DNA of 7,731 bases. Origin: an uncultured Eubacterium sp. (GTDB lineage Bacteria > Bacillota > Clostridia > Peptostreptococcales > Anaerovoracaceae). This document shows, one piece after another, positions 1 through 6,949 of this stretch. Made by a program: the position numbers and the translations under genes. The notes below the pieces were generated by a model that searched no databases, was not told the DNA's origin, and was given only the letters and a program-made list of their open reading frames with translations. Numbering within the stretch: the first letter of the stretch is position 1; each line of letters opens with the position of its first letter. The DNA is taken from NCBI GenBank assembly GCA_900551775.1, contig URXI01000207.1, positions 1 to 7,731 on the forward strand. The letters run 5' to 3'.

Positions 1-26
1 CAGCGGGGGCGCCGTGTTTGCATCCG
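1..26 (+). repeat. Left copy of hairpin direct repeat, cut by the window edge
   Basis: Bases 1-26 match bases 7021-7046 at 21 of 26 positions. The right arm GTGTTTGCAT (14-23) is intact. Only the last base of the left arm is inside the window. The 12-base centre (2-13) can fold into a GCG/CGC stem with a GGGG loop. The other copy has the same stem with a different loop. Seen directly: the match and the fold. Inferred: the rest of the left arm lies just outside the window. Confidence 0.75.
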
Positions 27-30
27 GTTA

Positions 31-55
31 GTTCAATAGTAGGTATTGAACCTAC
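31..55. repeat. Two overlapping inverted repeats downstream of the cassette
   Basis: GTTCAATA (31-38) pairs with TATTGAAC (44-51). GTAGGT (39-44) pairs with ACCTAC (50-55). The two hairpins share bases, so they are mutually exclusive, or could combine as a pseudoknot. The site lies just past the stop codon of the last minus-strand gene, but no T-run follows on the minus strand, so it is not a standard intrinsic terminator. It could still protect or end the transcript. Read on the minus strand, 5-base stems around a TTCAATA loop also resemble a tRNA T-arm, but no complete tRNA can be folded here. Confidence 0.55.
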
Positions 56-71
56 AATGTTTGTGTTGTTG

Positions 72-88
72 CAAAACGCCATAGAATC
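72..88 (+). repeat. Left copy of inner 17-base imperfect direct repeat
   Basis: CAAAACGCCATAGAATC matches CAAAACGCACTCGAATC at 6950-6966 at 14 of 17 positions, including an exact CAAAACGC and an exact GAATC. The left copy ends at the stop codon of the last cassette gene. The right copy lies just outside the terminator at the other end of the cassette. It could be an insertion-site duplication, but a 17-base imperfect match in a 7.7 kb window could also be chance. Confidence 0.4.
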
Positions 89-3000
89 TATTGTTTTCTC
101 TCATCGATATTTTCAGCGCTCATAATTCTATAATAGTCTCTAATTAATTTCTCATACTCTTCTGTTATTTGTTCCTTGTCTTTGTGGTCTTTGACGACAA
201 CCGGATGCTCCATAACATATTTGACTAAGCTTTGAAATGAGTCCGAAGAAGCTACCATTTCTACAAATGCATCTTCCGACAACTCACTTCTCATCTCTTC
301 ATCTTCTCTTGAAAAAGGAGAAATAATGTAGTTTACCCTCACTCCCGTCGGTCTTGCCACTCCAAGTGGTACCTGTCTGACCGCAAGTGTGCTAAACTCA
401 TTAATTGCCGGAATGGCATATCGTTTTGCCTTTTTGACCCCAAAGGCAATGTTATAATAGTGCATACCAATAATTTCATTGCCAAGTCCTTTTATGATTT
501 CATTTTTTGTATTTTCGTCACCAGCTTTCAAGAAAACCACGTAATCATCAGAAACAGTATCAGCATATTGGTACAGAATTAGAGGTTGGTTGTGTTTTAC
601 AAACAGAGCGCTACTTAACCAATACTCCTTCAATCCTTCATAAAAATATTCGTCAGTAACAACACCTGATATATTGCTAATGTCTGCATCAGCTGAGTTT
701 AGTATCTTAAGAATTCTTTCATAGTCTATGGAAATTTCTTGGCTATCACGCTTATCGAAGGCGGTTATATTGGCATAGTAATGGTCGGCAATATTGTTAA
801 TTACATCAACTGTCTTATCAAAACCATCGTAGAATGTTCCTTCGTTTTCACTTCCTTTTGGAGCACTGTACATTACAGTTGTCTTATCATACAAATACTG
901 TCTGTATCTAAAGGCGGCAGGCGGAATCGACCTTCTCTGCTCATAGGGGCATAACAGCCATAAACCAAATGGATTAAACTCTTGGCCTGGCCTGTATTCT
1001 TCTAAACCGGTATCCTTTTCTATCCTATTAATTATTATTTGTACAAAAGCATTTTTAATTTTAGTGCCAATTGTCTCGACTTTTTTGCAGCCATCGCGCG
1101 TAAGGCTATTACGGTCTAAACTAATTGTATCCCTAGTATCCAGGCCATATGTATCAATTGTAAGCGAAATTCCTTTGTAGCCAAAATTAGGCAAGTTTTT
1201 CCTTACGCTTATGCCCTTAAACAGAAATTCAAATGAATGATATCTTTGATTGACAAACTGAAAATCCGCATATGTATAACTTTCTTTATCCCAAATTTGA
1301 ACCCGCTCATAGGTTTGGTCAAACTTGTAAAGATATTTGCTGTACTGTTCCCAGTTATCACTGGAAGAAGGCATGTTCTGTTCGATTATTGAATCTGAAC
1401 TAAATTGTCTATCTCCACAGGTGACCGTTAATGGGAACAATGTATGTTTGCAGCTACTTTTAATAGCTTCAAGCGCACGAATCTCGCCTATGCGGTTTAA
1501 ATTGCATATCGGATCCATATCATACGCCAAATATCGGCTCGTATCTCCACCTATTGAATATTGAATTCTCTCTGGGACAGAAAATATAATACACATTGTT
1601 GTACCGCGCGGCAATTGCTCAGTGGCTTTCTGTAGTTGCAAATACCCTCCATTTTTTCTGGAATGCATGACTGCATGAAGGGTTTCAGTACCTGTGCTTG
1701 TATTTATTTCAAACTGATCAGTTAACAAAAATATAGATTGAAGTCCTATTCCAAATCCGGCAGTGGGCTTCAGCCAGTTTGGCATACCGCGGTTTTCTTC
1801 ATCATTCATATTTGAGGCAGTAGCGCTTACTCCCACATTGCACATACACTTAAATGTTTCTACGGATATGCCTGTGCCATGGTCTGTCACTACGACTTTG
1901 ACCCTGCCATCTTTTAAAGTGGAAAGGTCCACTTTTATAGGATAACTATTATATATGTTCTTTTCCAATTCATATGGCTGCATTTCTGTCAAGCGGTCAT
2001 CAATTTTTGAGCGAAGCCAAACATTATAGACGCCTGACCTCAAATCTCTCCACAGCTGAACTTTAGATGCGTCAATTGCATTCTGAATAACTTCTCGTAT
2101 AAAAATAAACCTGTCCTCGTAAATATTTGAGCCTTCAATAATTTGAAATGCTTTATCCTGAGATATTTCAAATCTTAATCCTGCAACATCATCTATATCT
2201 TCAACGCCATTGATAAGTAATTCTTTGCATTCAAAGCTGGGCGCATATCCTCCCAGATTTTTAGGGACAATTTTAGCCCAATATTTCGTCAAAAAGTCTA
2301 TCTCATTATCAAGCCAGGAAACAAAGCGTCTGGCTTCAAGGTATGAATCAGAATTTGGGCAATCACTTTTAAAGCGTATTTCCTCAGGCGTAATAAGAAT
2401 TTGCGTTGTAGCATTATGTTTTTCTTTATGCGGTATGGATGTAGGAGGCAAGCCCCCAAAACTTAGTTCGGCTCCTGTATTGAACCTATTATTATCTATA
2501 TCAAGCAAATCTCCCAGTCTAAGCATCATTGAAATAAATCTAGGGTGAGCATAGTCTGAGCCAAATCCATTTGTCTGATATTCAAGTTCCAGCACCTTTT
2601 CATTTGGCTTTGTATGTAGAGCACATATTTGCCCAAGCAATTTAATAAGTCTGGGCTGAATCAGGCCATTGTGGCTCAGGTCCAAATTGAATTTTGATCC
2701 GAATGAATCTATGTACTCCTTTGAAAACTCCGCATGGTGAGATCTAAAATAGCTGGCATTGATTAAACTTACATAGCGATATGTAATAAGCGGCCAATTC
2801 TTACAATTCAAAAAGTTATCCCTATCCTGAAAAAAGAACGCCGCACTGCGAAGTTCTTCATCGGCCGCTGTCTTCAATGATGATATAAAATGCTGAAATT
2901 CAGGCTTGTCCCATACTTCTTCTATCTCGCTCCACTTGACGAGCATTCCTAAATCATGACTGTACGCCGCGTTTAACAGCAACCAGGTGTCCGTTGGCGA

Positions 3001-3222
3001 AAGTGTCTTAATCCTATCACCAAGGAGCATTTCGATTTTAGACACCACTGCTTCCGCATGGCTGGAATCATGAAGGCTATAATGAGGATATCTCAGAATA
3101 ACGCTTTTTAATAACTCAGCACATGTTCTTTTGTTTAATGTCCATGTTGAATACAGATTTGTGAATTGAGGATATAGCCTGGCCAATTCACTCAAGTGAG
3201 TTTCAAGGTTATACTCATACAC
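88..3222 (-). CDS. HD-domain / Hsp90-like (GHKL) ATPase fusion protein, probable defence or stress effector
   Basis: Numbering is from the GTG at 3222 (1044 residues). The N-terminal third is an HD-type domain resembling the HD-CE type of conflict systems. It has H51/H55 in LHDSSH, the H89-D90 pair in AYSHDLGM, RSHHAEF around 162, ALH at 203, and RLGDLLDID with D238. These are likely metal ligands of a phosphohydrolase. A GHKL ATPase follows: N box REVIQNAIDAS (E377, N381), G1 box VTDHGTGI (D447, G449, G451), G2 box GFGIGL (489-494), and GTT near 540. TRDTISLDRNSL near 697-708 fits the S5-like domain that follows the ATPase in Hsp90/MORC-type proteins. About 300 C-terminal residues are unrecognised. 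No signal peptide or membrane segment is seen, so the protein is probably cytoplasmic. The frame is open from a TTG at 3255 (1055 aa), but that codon has no ribosome site. AAGGAGG lies 8 bases before the GTG at 3222. It is the last gene of the cassette. Domains are clear; the biological role is inferred. Confidence 0.85.
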   Translation of the reverse strand: MYEYNLETHLSELARLYPQFTNLYSTWTLNKRTCAELLKSVILRYPHYSLHDSSHAEAVVSKIEMLLGDRIKTLSPTDTWLLLNAAYSHDLGMLVKWSEIEEVWDKPEFQHFISSLKTAADEELRSAAFFFQDRDNFLNCKNWPLITYRYVSLINASYFRSHHAEFSKEYIDSFGSKFNLDLSHNGLIQPRLIKLLGQICALHTKPNEKVLELEYQTNGFGSDYAHPRFISMMLRLGDLLDIDNNRFNTGAELSFGGLPPTSIPHKEKHNATTQILITPEEIRFKSDCPNSDSYLEARRFVSWLDNEIDFLTKYWAKIVPKNLGGYAPSFECKELLINGVEDIDDVAGLRFEISQDKAFQIIEGSNIYEDRFIFIREVIQNAIDASKVQLWRDLRSGVYNVWLRSKIDDRLTEMQPYELEKNIYNSYPIKVDLSTLKDGRVKVVVTDHGTGISVETFKCMCNVGVSATASNMNDEENRGMPNWLKPTAGFGIGLQSIFLLTDQFEINTSTGTETLHAVMHSRKNGGYLQLQKATEQLPRGTTMCIIFSVPERIQYSIGGDTSRYLAYDMDPICNLNRIGEIRALEAIKSSCKHTLFPLTVTCGDRQFSSDSIIEQNMPSSSDNWEQYSKYLYKFDQTYERVQIWDKESYTYADFQFVNQRYHSFEFLFKGISVRKNLPNFGYKGISLTIDTYGLDTRDTISLDRNSLTRDGCKKVETIGTKIKNAFVQIIINRIEKDTGLEEYRPGQEFNPFGLWLLCPYEQRRSIPPAAFRYRQYLYDKTTVMYSAPKGSENEGTFYDGFDKTVDVINNIADHYYANITAFDKRDSQEISIDYERILKILNSADADISNISGVVTDEYFYEGLKEYWLSSALFVKHNQPLILYQYADTVSDDYVVFLKAGDENTKNEIIKGLGNEIIGMHYYNIAFGVKKAKRYAIPAINEFSTLAVRQVPLGVARPTGVRVNYIISPFSREDEEMRSELSEDAFVEMVASSDSFQSLVKYVMEHPVVVKDHKDKEQITEEYEKLIRDYYRIMSAENIDERKQ

Positions 3223-3230
3223 GGAATACT

Positions 3231-3237
3231 CCTCCTT
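3231..3237 (-). promoter_or_regulatory. Ribosome binding site that sets the GTG start of the HD-GHKL gene
   Basis: On the minus strand AAGGAGG is followed by eight bases and then GTG at 3222-3220. It lies inside the longer reading frame that begins with TTG at 3255. That TTG has no purine-rich site at a useful distance and would start only about 10 bases after the predicted transcript start, so the GTG is preferred. Confidence 0.65.
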
Positions 3238-3271
3238 GCTGAATTTCGTGGACAATCTTCTGTTTTATTCC

Positions 3272-3299
3272 AATATATCAAGACCATTTGAATTTGCAA
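3272..3299 (-). promoter_or_regulatory. Candidate extended -10 promoter for the HD-GHKL gene
   Basis: On the minus strand TTGCAA (3299-3294, 4 of 6 to consensus) is followed by a 16-base spacer and TATATT (3277-3272, 5 of 6), with a TG one base before the -10. Transcription would start near 3265, giving a short leader with the AAGGAGG site. This suggests the third gene can be expressed apart from the two upstream genes. Confidence 0.5.
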
Positions 3300-3307
3300 T
3301 ATACTGA

Positions 3308-3337
3308 CAACAAAAAGCGGATAACAGCTATTACGCT
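3308..3337 (-). terminator. Weak candidate intrinsic terminator after the KAP gene
   Basis: On the minus strand AGCGTAAT can pair with GTTA and CGCT across a two-base bulge around an AGCT loop, followed by TTTTGTTG. The stem is short and imperfect. Its position between the KAP gene and the promoter at 3272-3299 makes sense for a transcript boundary, but it could be leaky or chance. Confidence 0.3.
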
Positions 3338-3522
3338 ATAAATAACAAGGCGAGTAAACTGCTGCATTTTCAGCGTTAATTCTTAGTTTTGCGTCAGCAC
3401 ATGATTATCATCTATCAATTCATCAGACCGGCAGATAACTTACAGACAAATATAGAATTTTAAATACTCGGCATTTCGGCGCGTATATCTGTGACGATAT
3501 AATCCAGTCTAACATTTTCACA
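3338..3522. other. AT-rich intergenic stretch without a supported gene
   Basis: This is the rest of the 300-base gap between the KAP gene and the HD-GHKL gene. The only open frame is a 32-codon minus-strand frame (3423-3521, GTG start overlapping the end of the KAP frame) with no ribosome site. In the KAP frame itself, about 20 further sense codons follow the stop (CENVRLDYIVTDIRAEMPSI), so the stop at 3523-3525 may have shortened a slightly longer ancestor. No RNA gene or long repeat is seen. Confidence 0.5.
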
Positions 3523-4026
3523 TCAAATCGAGAAGTCGGCTGTTGCCGATAACAACGACGAAATTCTTAAAAGGTCATCTCTTGTTTGTACGCTAAAGTA
3601 CATATCACATATTTCTTTTTCTGTTTGACTTGGGTTAACAAATACAACTTCATATATTTGATTTAATATTTCCTTCAGTCTTGCATACCCCTCCTTGCTT
3701 TCACCATATCGATTGTCGTTTGACCGTTTAATGCTTAGTCTGCTTGATAAAGCATAGAACAGTCCGCTTGATGAACACAGAATGTCTATCAACTCTGTTG
3801 AGTTCTTTCCATCAATCAGTTCTCTGTAACTTGTTGGGCTATGCAGCCTGACGCCAACGAGTACGGGCAGGAAGAAATCCAAGCAAAATCTCAGTGCCTC
3901 TTCACAGCCGCCATAGGTGTAAAGCGAAGAAGATGGGTGTGTAGCCTTATACGCAGTCTTTTTTGCAAACGCGTAGAATTGCTGCATATCGCGCAGTTGA
4001 AAATCTAAGTACTTGATAACCGCCAA
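3523..4026 (-). CDS. C-terminal part of the KAP NTPase, in the -1 frame
   Basis: The segment from YLDFQLRDMQQFYAFAKKTAYK onward matches the helical region that follows the catalytic core in KAP NTPases, so I read it as the second half of the upstream gene rather than a separate protein. The first available start is a TTG at 4026, with no ribosome site before it (a run of A lies there instead). The frame stays open back to 4149 and reads SISPFIHNYAFEKTCLAVIKYLDF, which looks like KAP sequence and extends past the TTG. This favours a one-base loss upstream. The remaining residues contain no recognised catalytic motif. If joined to the N-terminal part, the protein would be about 475 residues. 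On its own it is probably not translated efficiently. A real separate gene is possible but less likely. Confidence 0.6.
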   Translation of the reverse strand: MAVIKYLDFQLRDMQQFYAFAKKTAYKATHPSSSLYTYGGCEEALRFCLDFFLPVLVGVRLHSPTSYRELIDGKNSTELIDILCSSSGLFYALSSRLSIKRSNDNRYGESKEGYARLKEILNQIYEVVFVNPSQTEKEICDMYFSVQTRDDLLRISSLLSATADFSI

Positions 4027-4949
4027 GCAAGTTTTTTCAAAAGCGTAGTTGTGAATAAAAGGTGAGATAGAATGTTTAATTGGTGTCGCGACAACTTCAT
4101 TGCGGCAAAAAGAGCCCTCATGGCAGCGGGCGGCAAAGAGATTTGTAGATCAAAGAACCGGCTAAGATACAAATCCGCGTTAAAGTCGCTGCCGTAATAC
4201 TGCTTAACAGTGTGCTGAAGCTCTTCGATGTTGACTGAAAAGACAAAGGTAACACATTCGCATTCAAAATAGTGCTTTATCCTCTCAAGCAACTTGATTG
4301 CAAAGCTGGGCTTACATCTATCCAGCTCATCAACAAATATAACCATCCTGTTTCCGCGCTCCGCAAGAGCAGTCCTCAGAAACTCTGTAACGGTTTCCTT
4401 AACGCTTTTCTGCTGCTTCACTTCTTCCAACAGGTCGTTTTTCTTTAGTAGTTTTATCAATTCTGATATCTTCTTATCTGTAAACAAGTCGGCTATCGAA
4501 GCGGCAGCATCAAGGATTTTTGTTTTGCTTACCCCTCCAAGCTCACACTCATTCCCTAAATACTTGACGATCTCATATACAATCGACAACACAGGCTCTT
4601 GGCTGTCGTCATTTTCCCATGCGTCAAAATAAACCGGGATTTGCGGGTTGGATTCCAGTTCCCGCAACATGTCTTCCTTGCAATTTGCAAGCAGGATATA
4701 CTTTTCTTCGTCCGTCCACCGCTTATTTGAATCGATGTTCGTATTATGCATTTCCAGCACAGCCTGTGCCTGTTTTACGAAAAACGTCTTTCCGCTTCCC
4801 CAGCGCCCATCTATGGCTATTGACATTGGCCCATCAACATACGTCAGCATAGACGCGAATCTGAACACATCCTTGTTGCGGTCAAGCAGGTTGCTTTTGA
4901 GAGAACTCGTAATGTTCTCTCGCGAGGGCTGCATGGAAAAAGACCTCAT
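4005..4949 (-). CDS. KAP-family P-loop NTPase, N-terminal catalytic part (frameshifted gene)
   Basis: This is a STAND-like KAP ATPase of the type named after Kidins220/ARMS and PifA, often found in phage-exclusion and conflict loci. Visible motifs are Walker A GRWGSGKT (48-55), the KAP signature VYFDAWENDD (106-115), and Walker B with DELDRC, VIFVDELDRC (203-212). SRFFDLQISLPP (263-274) is the conserved end of the core. Many KAP proteins carry membrane helices between Walker A and B. None is seen here, so it is probably cytoplasmic. After about residue 280 the sequence stops looking like KAP and ends at residue 314, while matching sequence continues in the -1 frame. The ATG at 4949 is well supported by AAAGGAG (4964-4958) eight bases upstream. 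It lies 61 bases after the stop of the DUF6119-like gene, consistent with one operon. All nucleotide-binding residues are intact, so a truncated NTPase could still be made. Confidence 0.85.
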   Translation of the reverse strand: MRSFSMQPSRENITSSLKSNLLDRNKDVFRFASMLTYVDGPMSIAIDGRWGSGKTFFVKQAQAVLEMHNTNIDSNKRWTDEEKYILLANCKEDMLRELESNPQIPVYFDAWENDDSQEPVLSIVYEIVKYLGNECELGGVSKTKILDAAASIADLFTDKKISELIKLLKKNDLLEEVKQQKSVKETVTEFLRTALAERGNRMVIFVDELDRCKPSFAIKLLERIKHYFECECVTFVFSVNIEELQHTVKQYYGSDFNADLYLSRFFDLQISLPPAAMRALFAAMKLSRHQLNILSHLLFTTTLLKKLAWRLSST

Positions 4950-4988
4950 CCCACTATCTCCTTTCTAATACATTGATGTTCGCTTCAT

Positions 4989-5022
4989 GGCCTGCTGTGC
5001 TGGCTTTCCATCACTTCAGGCC
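4989..5022 (-). other. Inverted repeat across the stop codon of the DUF6119-like gene
   Basis: GGCCTG and CAGGCC arms (six pairs, 22-base loop) bracket the stop codon at 5011-5013. No T-run follows on the minus strand, so it is not an intrinsic terminator, and read-through into the KAP gene is expected. It may stabilise the transcript segment or be chance. Confidence 0.3.
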
Positions 5023-6792
5023 CATTATTATACACTTGTCCCCTTTGGCCTCTAGCTTTCTGGCAGCGTCAACTGTCAGATACTTAGCATATGTAGACCT
5101 GCTATTTCTTTTGGGGCCGTCCATGTAGCCTATAACATAGGTGAACTTCTTCCCGCTGCGCATCTGACTTATGAACTCCTCCTTATTGAAAGGCACAGCT
5201 TTGCCCTCATATCTGCTTTTGATGGCATCATAGTATCTCTCAAGAAATCCCTGTGCGTCGGACGAAGATAGGGCTTGGTGCAGATATTCGGATGAAGTCA
5301 GCACCTGGTTTACAACGTCCCTTGCGCCTTGGCCATTGAATTCGTTTTTGTTGTGCATGAGGTATACCGAGTCATCGTCCCAGAAGATCGCGTCTGCTAT
5401 CTCGATGTAATTGACCAATGCAGTATGAGCCACCAAAACTCTTTTGTTTTTTCGCAGTTCATCATTAAAACTGTTTTCATTCGACGCTTTGTCATTCAAA
5501 AGCTCAAATTCTTCAGTCAACGCCTTTGCCACGGGTTCGCTGCTGTCAAATACCTTTTTGTAGTCCTTCGTGAGACTGTCTGCGTATTTGTCGTCGATGA
5601 CATACCATAAGCCGTTGAACAAAATGCACGGCATTTTGTTTTCACCGTGTTCTACAAATCCTTGAATCGCGTCAATTACCTTTGTTTCCTGCAAGACAAT
5701 GCTGCCGTCATCCCCGAATGCCGCGATAGTCCACGTCTTCAGCATGATCTGCAGCGAGGTATTTGAACGCTCGCTCTCAGGGATGAGGCCGATTATATCG
5801 TCGAACGCTATCGGTTCAGTTTTATTAAGCAGCTCTTTTCCAGCTTCGTCTTTCAAAATATAGTTGTCCGCTTCAGAGTAGTATACTGTATAGTTTTCTC
5901 CTGTAAGCAGAAAATTTCCAGTCTCTCCTACTTCCAACGCGTTTATAAGGTCATTAATCAATTCTGAGTTTTTGAGCCTCTTTTTGCTCGCCGGCACCAG
6001 GTAATTCAAGGCGAAATTGTCGCGCGCTTTTTCAAGCCTGCTGACCCTGCCTATCAGCCTTTTAAGTTCTTCGAGCGTAAGCGAGCGCCGTATTACAAGC
6101 GAGTCCTTATTTATCATGTTCAACTTCTTGTTAGGCGACTCGCCTTCGTCGAACTCTATACCAAGCTTTTCAGCTATATCCCTGCCGGCCTCAGTATCTA
6201 TCTGACGGAACACGCTGTTCATGTCCTTTTCCATAAAAATGCTGGTAGAGTTCTTGTTCGTTCTCTGTGTCGCCGCCTGATTGCCGAGCAGGTTGTTCAT
6301 CAACAGCGACTTGACCGCCGGGTAGGAATCCGTAATGAGCTTTGGCAACAGATACAGGCCGAAGTTCTTCTCTATATACCCTCTTATTCTGTGGCTGCCG
6401 AAGCCTCCCGTCACGGTGTATACTGCTTTGTCGTGCGGGTAAAAAAGTACATAAGAGGTATTTACGTTCAGTAATAAGTTTCCACAGGGCTGTTCGCCTT
6501 CATGCTCGTTGTGCTCAAGGATGTCATGTGCCATATCGTACCATAACGGCGTGTGGATGGTTTTGAATATCAGCCCGCTGAAGCCCTTGAATTCTACCAA
6601 ATTATACTCAGAGCCTCGACGGCCACTCAGCTCCGCAATGATTTTGTCGGTCAGGGCTTTTATTACCTCTTTTGCGTATCCAGGCTCGCTTATTTCGTTT
6701 GTTATATTGCAAGCCTTCCTTACTTCCTCGTCCGAGATCTTATAAATACTGAACTGGGCCTGGGCCGAATCGCTGTCTTTAGTTTTTGTCAA
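5011..6792 (-). CDS. TIGR04141/DUF6119-like protein of unknown function
   Basis: Numbering is from the TTG at 6792 (593 residues). The match to the sporadically distributed TIGR04141/DUF6119 family is by remembered pattern, not by a search. It rests on an N-terminal strand QFSIYKI (13-18), VYTVTGGFGSHRIRGYIEKNFGLYLLPKL near 124-152 (family pattern: a glycine-rich strand then a helix ending NFGL), GLWYVIDDKYADSL near 394-407, and a C-terminal block FTYVIGYMD...YAKYLTVDAARKLEAKG near 550-584. No signal peptide, membrane helix or classic nuclease motif is evident. The biochemical activity of the family is unknown to me. The frame is open from a GTG at 6819 (602 aa), but AAAGGAG (6809-6803) lies inside that extension and points to the TTG ten bases downstream. 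It is the first gene of the cassette, likely co-transcribed with the KAP gene. Confidence 0.65.
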   Translation of the reverse strand: MTKTKDSDSAQAQFSIYKISDEEVRKACNITNEISEPGYAKEVIKALTDKIIAELSGRRGSEYNLVEFKGFSGLIFKTIHTPLWYDMAHDILEHNEHEGEQPCGNLLLNVNTSYVLFYPHDKAVYTVTGGFGSHRIRGYIEKNFGLYLLPKLITDSYPAVKSLLMNNLLGNQAATQRTNKNSTSIFMEKDMNSVFRQIDTEAGRDIAEKLGIEFDEGESPNKKLNMINKDSLVIRRSLTLEELKRLIGRVSRLEKARDNFALNYLVPASKKRLKNSELINDLINALEVGETGNFLLTGENYTVYYSEADNYILKDEAGKELLNKTEPIAFDDIIGLIPESERSNTSLQIMLKTWTIAAFGDDGSIVLQETKVIDAIQGFVEHGENKMPCILFNGLWYVIDDKYADSLTKDYKKVFDSSEPVAKALTEEFELLNDKASNENSFNDELRKNKRVLVAHTALVNYIEIADAIFWDDDSVYLMHNKNEFNGQGARDVVNQVLTSSEYLHQALSSSDAQGFLERYYDAIKSRYEGKAVPFNKEEFISQMRSGKKFTYVIGYMDGPKRNSRSTYAKYLTVDAARKLEAKGDKCIIMGLK

Positions 6793-6802
6793 TATGAGAT
6801 TG

Positions 6803-6809
6803 CTCCTTT
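6803..6809 (-). promoter_or_regulatory. Ribosome binding site that sets the TTG start of the DUF6119-like gene
   Basis: AAAGGAG on the minus strand is followed by ten bases and TTG at 6792-6790. The alternative GTG at 6819 lies upstream of this site and has no purine-rich site of its own. The downstream start gives a protein beginning MTKTKDSDSAQ. Confidence 0.6.
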
Positions 6810-6830
6810 CTTTTCCCACAAATTTCTATG

Positions 6831-6852
6831 TCACGCCAAGCGCAGGACGTGA
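6831..6852 (-). promoter_or_regulatory. Short inverted repeat in the leader of the DUF6119-like gene
   Basis: TCACG (6831-6835) and CGTGA (6848-6852) form five pairs, with two more inner C-G pairs possible after a bulge. It sits between the candidate promoter and the ribosome site, where it could be an operator or leader hairpin. It is short enough to be chance. Confidence 0.25.
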
Positions 6853-6865
6853 ATCTACTGATAAT

Positions 6866-6894
6866 AGTTTATTGTGTATACCAAATATTCGCAA
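6866..6894 (-). promoter_or_regulatory. Weak candidate promoter for the DUF6119-like and KAP genes
   Basis: On the minus strand TTGCGA (6894-6889) and TAAACT (6871-6866) are 17 bases apart, each 4 of 6 to the sigma-A consensus. The position suits the first gene of the cassette and gives a leader of about 65 bases. The match is weak, so an activator or another site may be needed. Confidence 0.3.
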
Positions 6895-6915
6895 TTGGAT
6901 AAATGCATATAATTT

Positions 6916-6947
6916 ACGACCACATTTCGGAATATGTGGTCGTTTTC
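6916..6947 (+). terminator. Strong intrinsic terminator on the plus strand
   Basis: ACGACCACAT (6916-6925) and ATGTGGTCGT (6934-6943) form a perfect ten-pair stem around an eight-base loop, followed by TTTC. The T-run is on the plus strand, so it stops transcripts moving toward parB. No plus-strand gene ends near it in this window. It may insulate parB from antisense transcripts of the cassette, or be left over from a gene displaced by the insertion. The minus-strand side has no useful T-run. Confidence 0.8.
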
Positions 6948-6949
6948 TA

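Noticed and set aside
21..87. tRNA gene on the minus strand suggested by a T-arm-like hairpin
   Set aside because: No acceptor 5' strand, D-arm or proper anticodon arm is found within 60-90 bases upstream, where the coding gene ends. Kept only as a possible remnant.
1..125. Plus-strand frame open from the left edge to 125, sharing CLHP residues with the small frame before parB
   Set aside because: The shared residues come from the DNA hairpin repeat, and the frame runs antisense into the end of the HD-GHKL gene. No independent sign of coding.
739..2548. Plus-strand open frames opposite the HD-GHKL gene
   Set aside because: All lie opposite conserved domain-coding sequence and show no domain or start signal.
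109..3375. ATTTTCAGCG repeated at 109-118 and 3366-3375, followed in both by TAATTCT
   Set aside because: A ten-base match with a loose extension is likely chance in this AT-rich sequence, and no boundary falls at either site.
3423..3521. 32-codon minus-strand frame beginning GTG just after the KAP stop (MKMLDWIISSQIYAP...)
   Set aside because: It has no ribosome site and no recognisable features, and the length is expected by chance in AT-rich intergenic DNA.
4294..4968. Plus-strand open frames of 77 to 112 codons opposite the KAP gene
   Set aside because: They are shadows of the KAP coding strand, with low-complexity Ser/Phe-rich translations and no ribosome sites.
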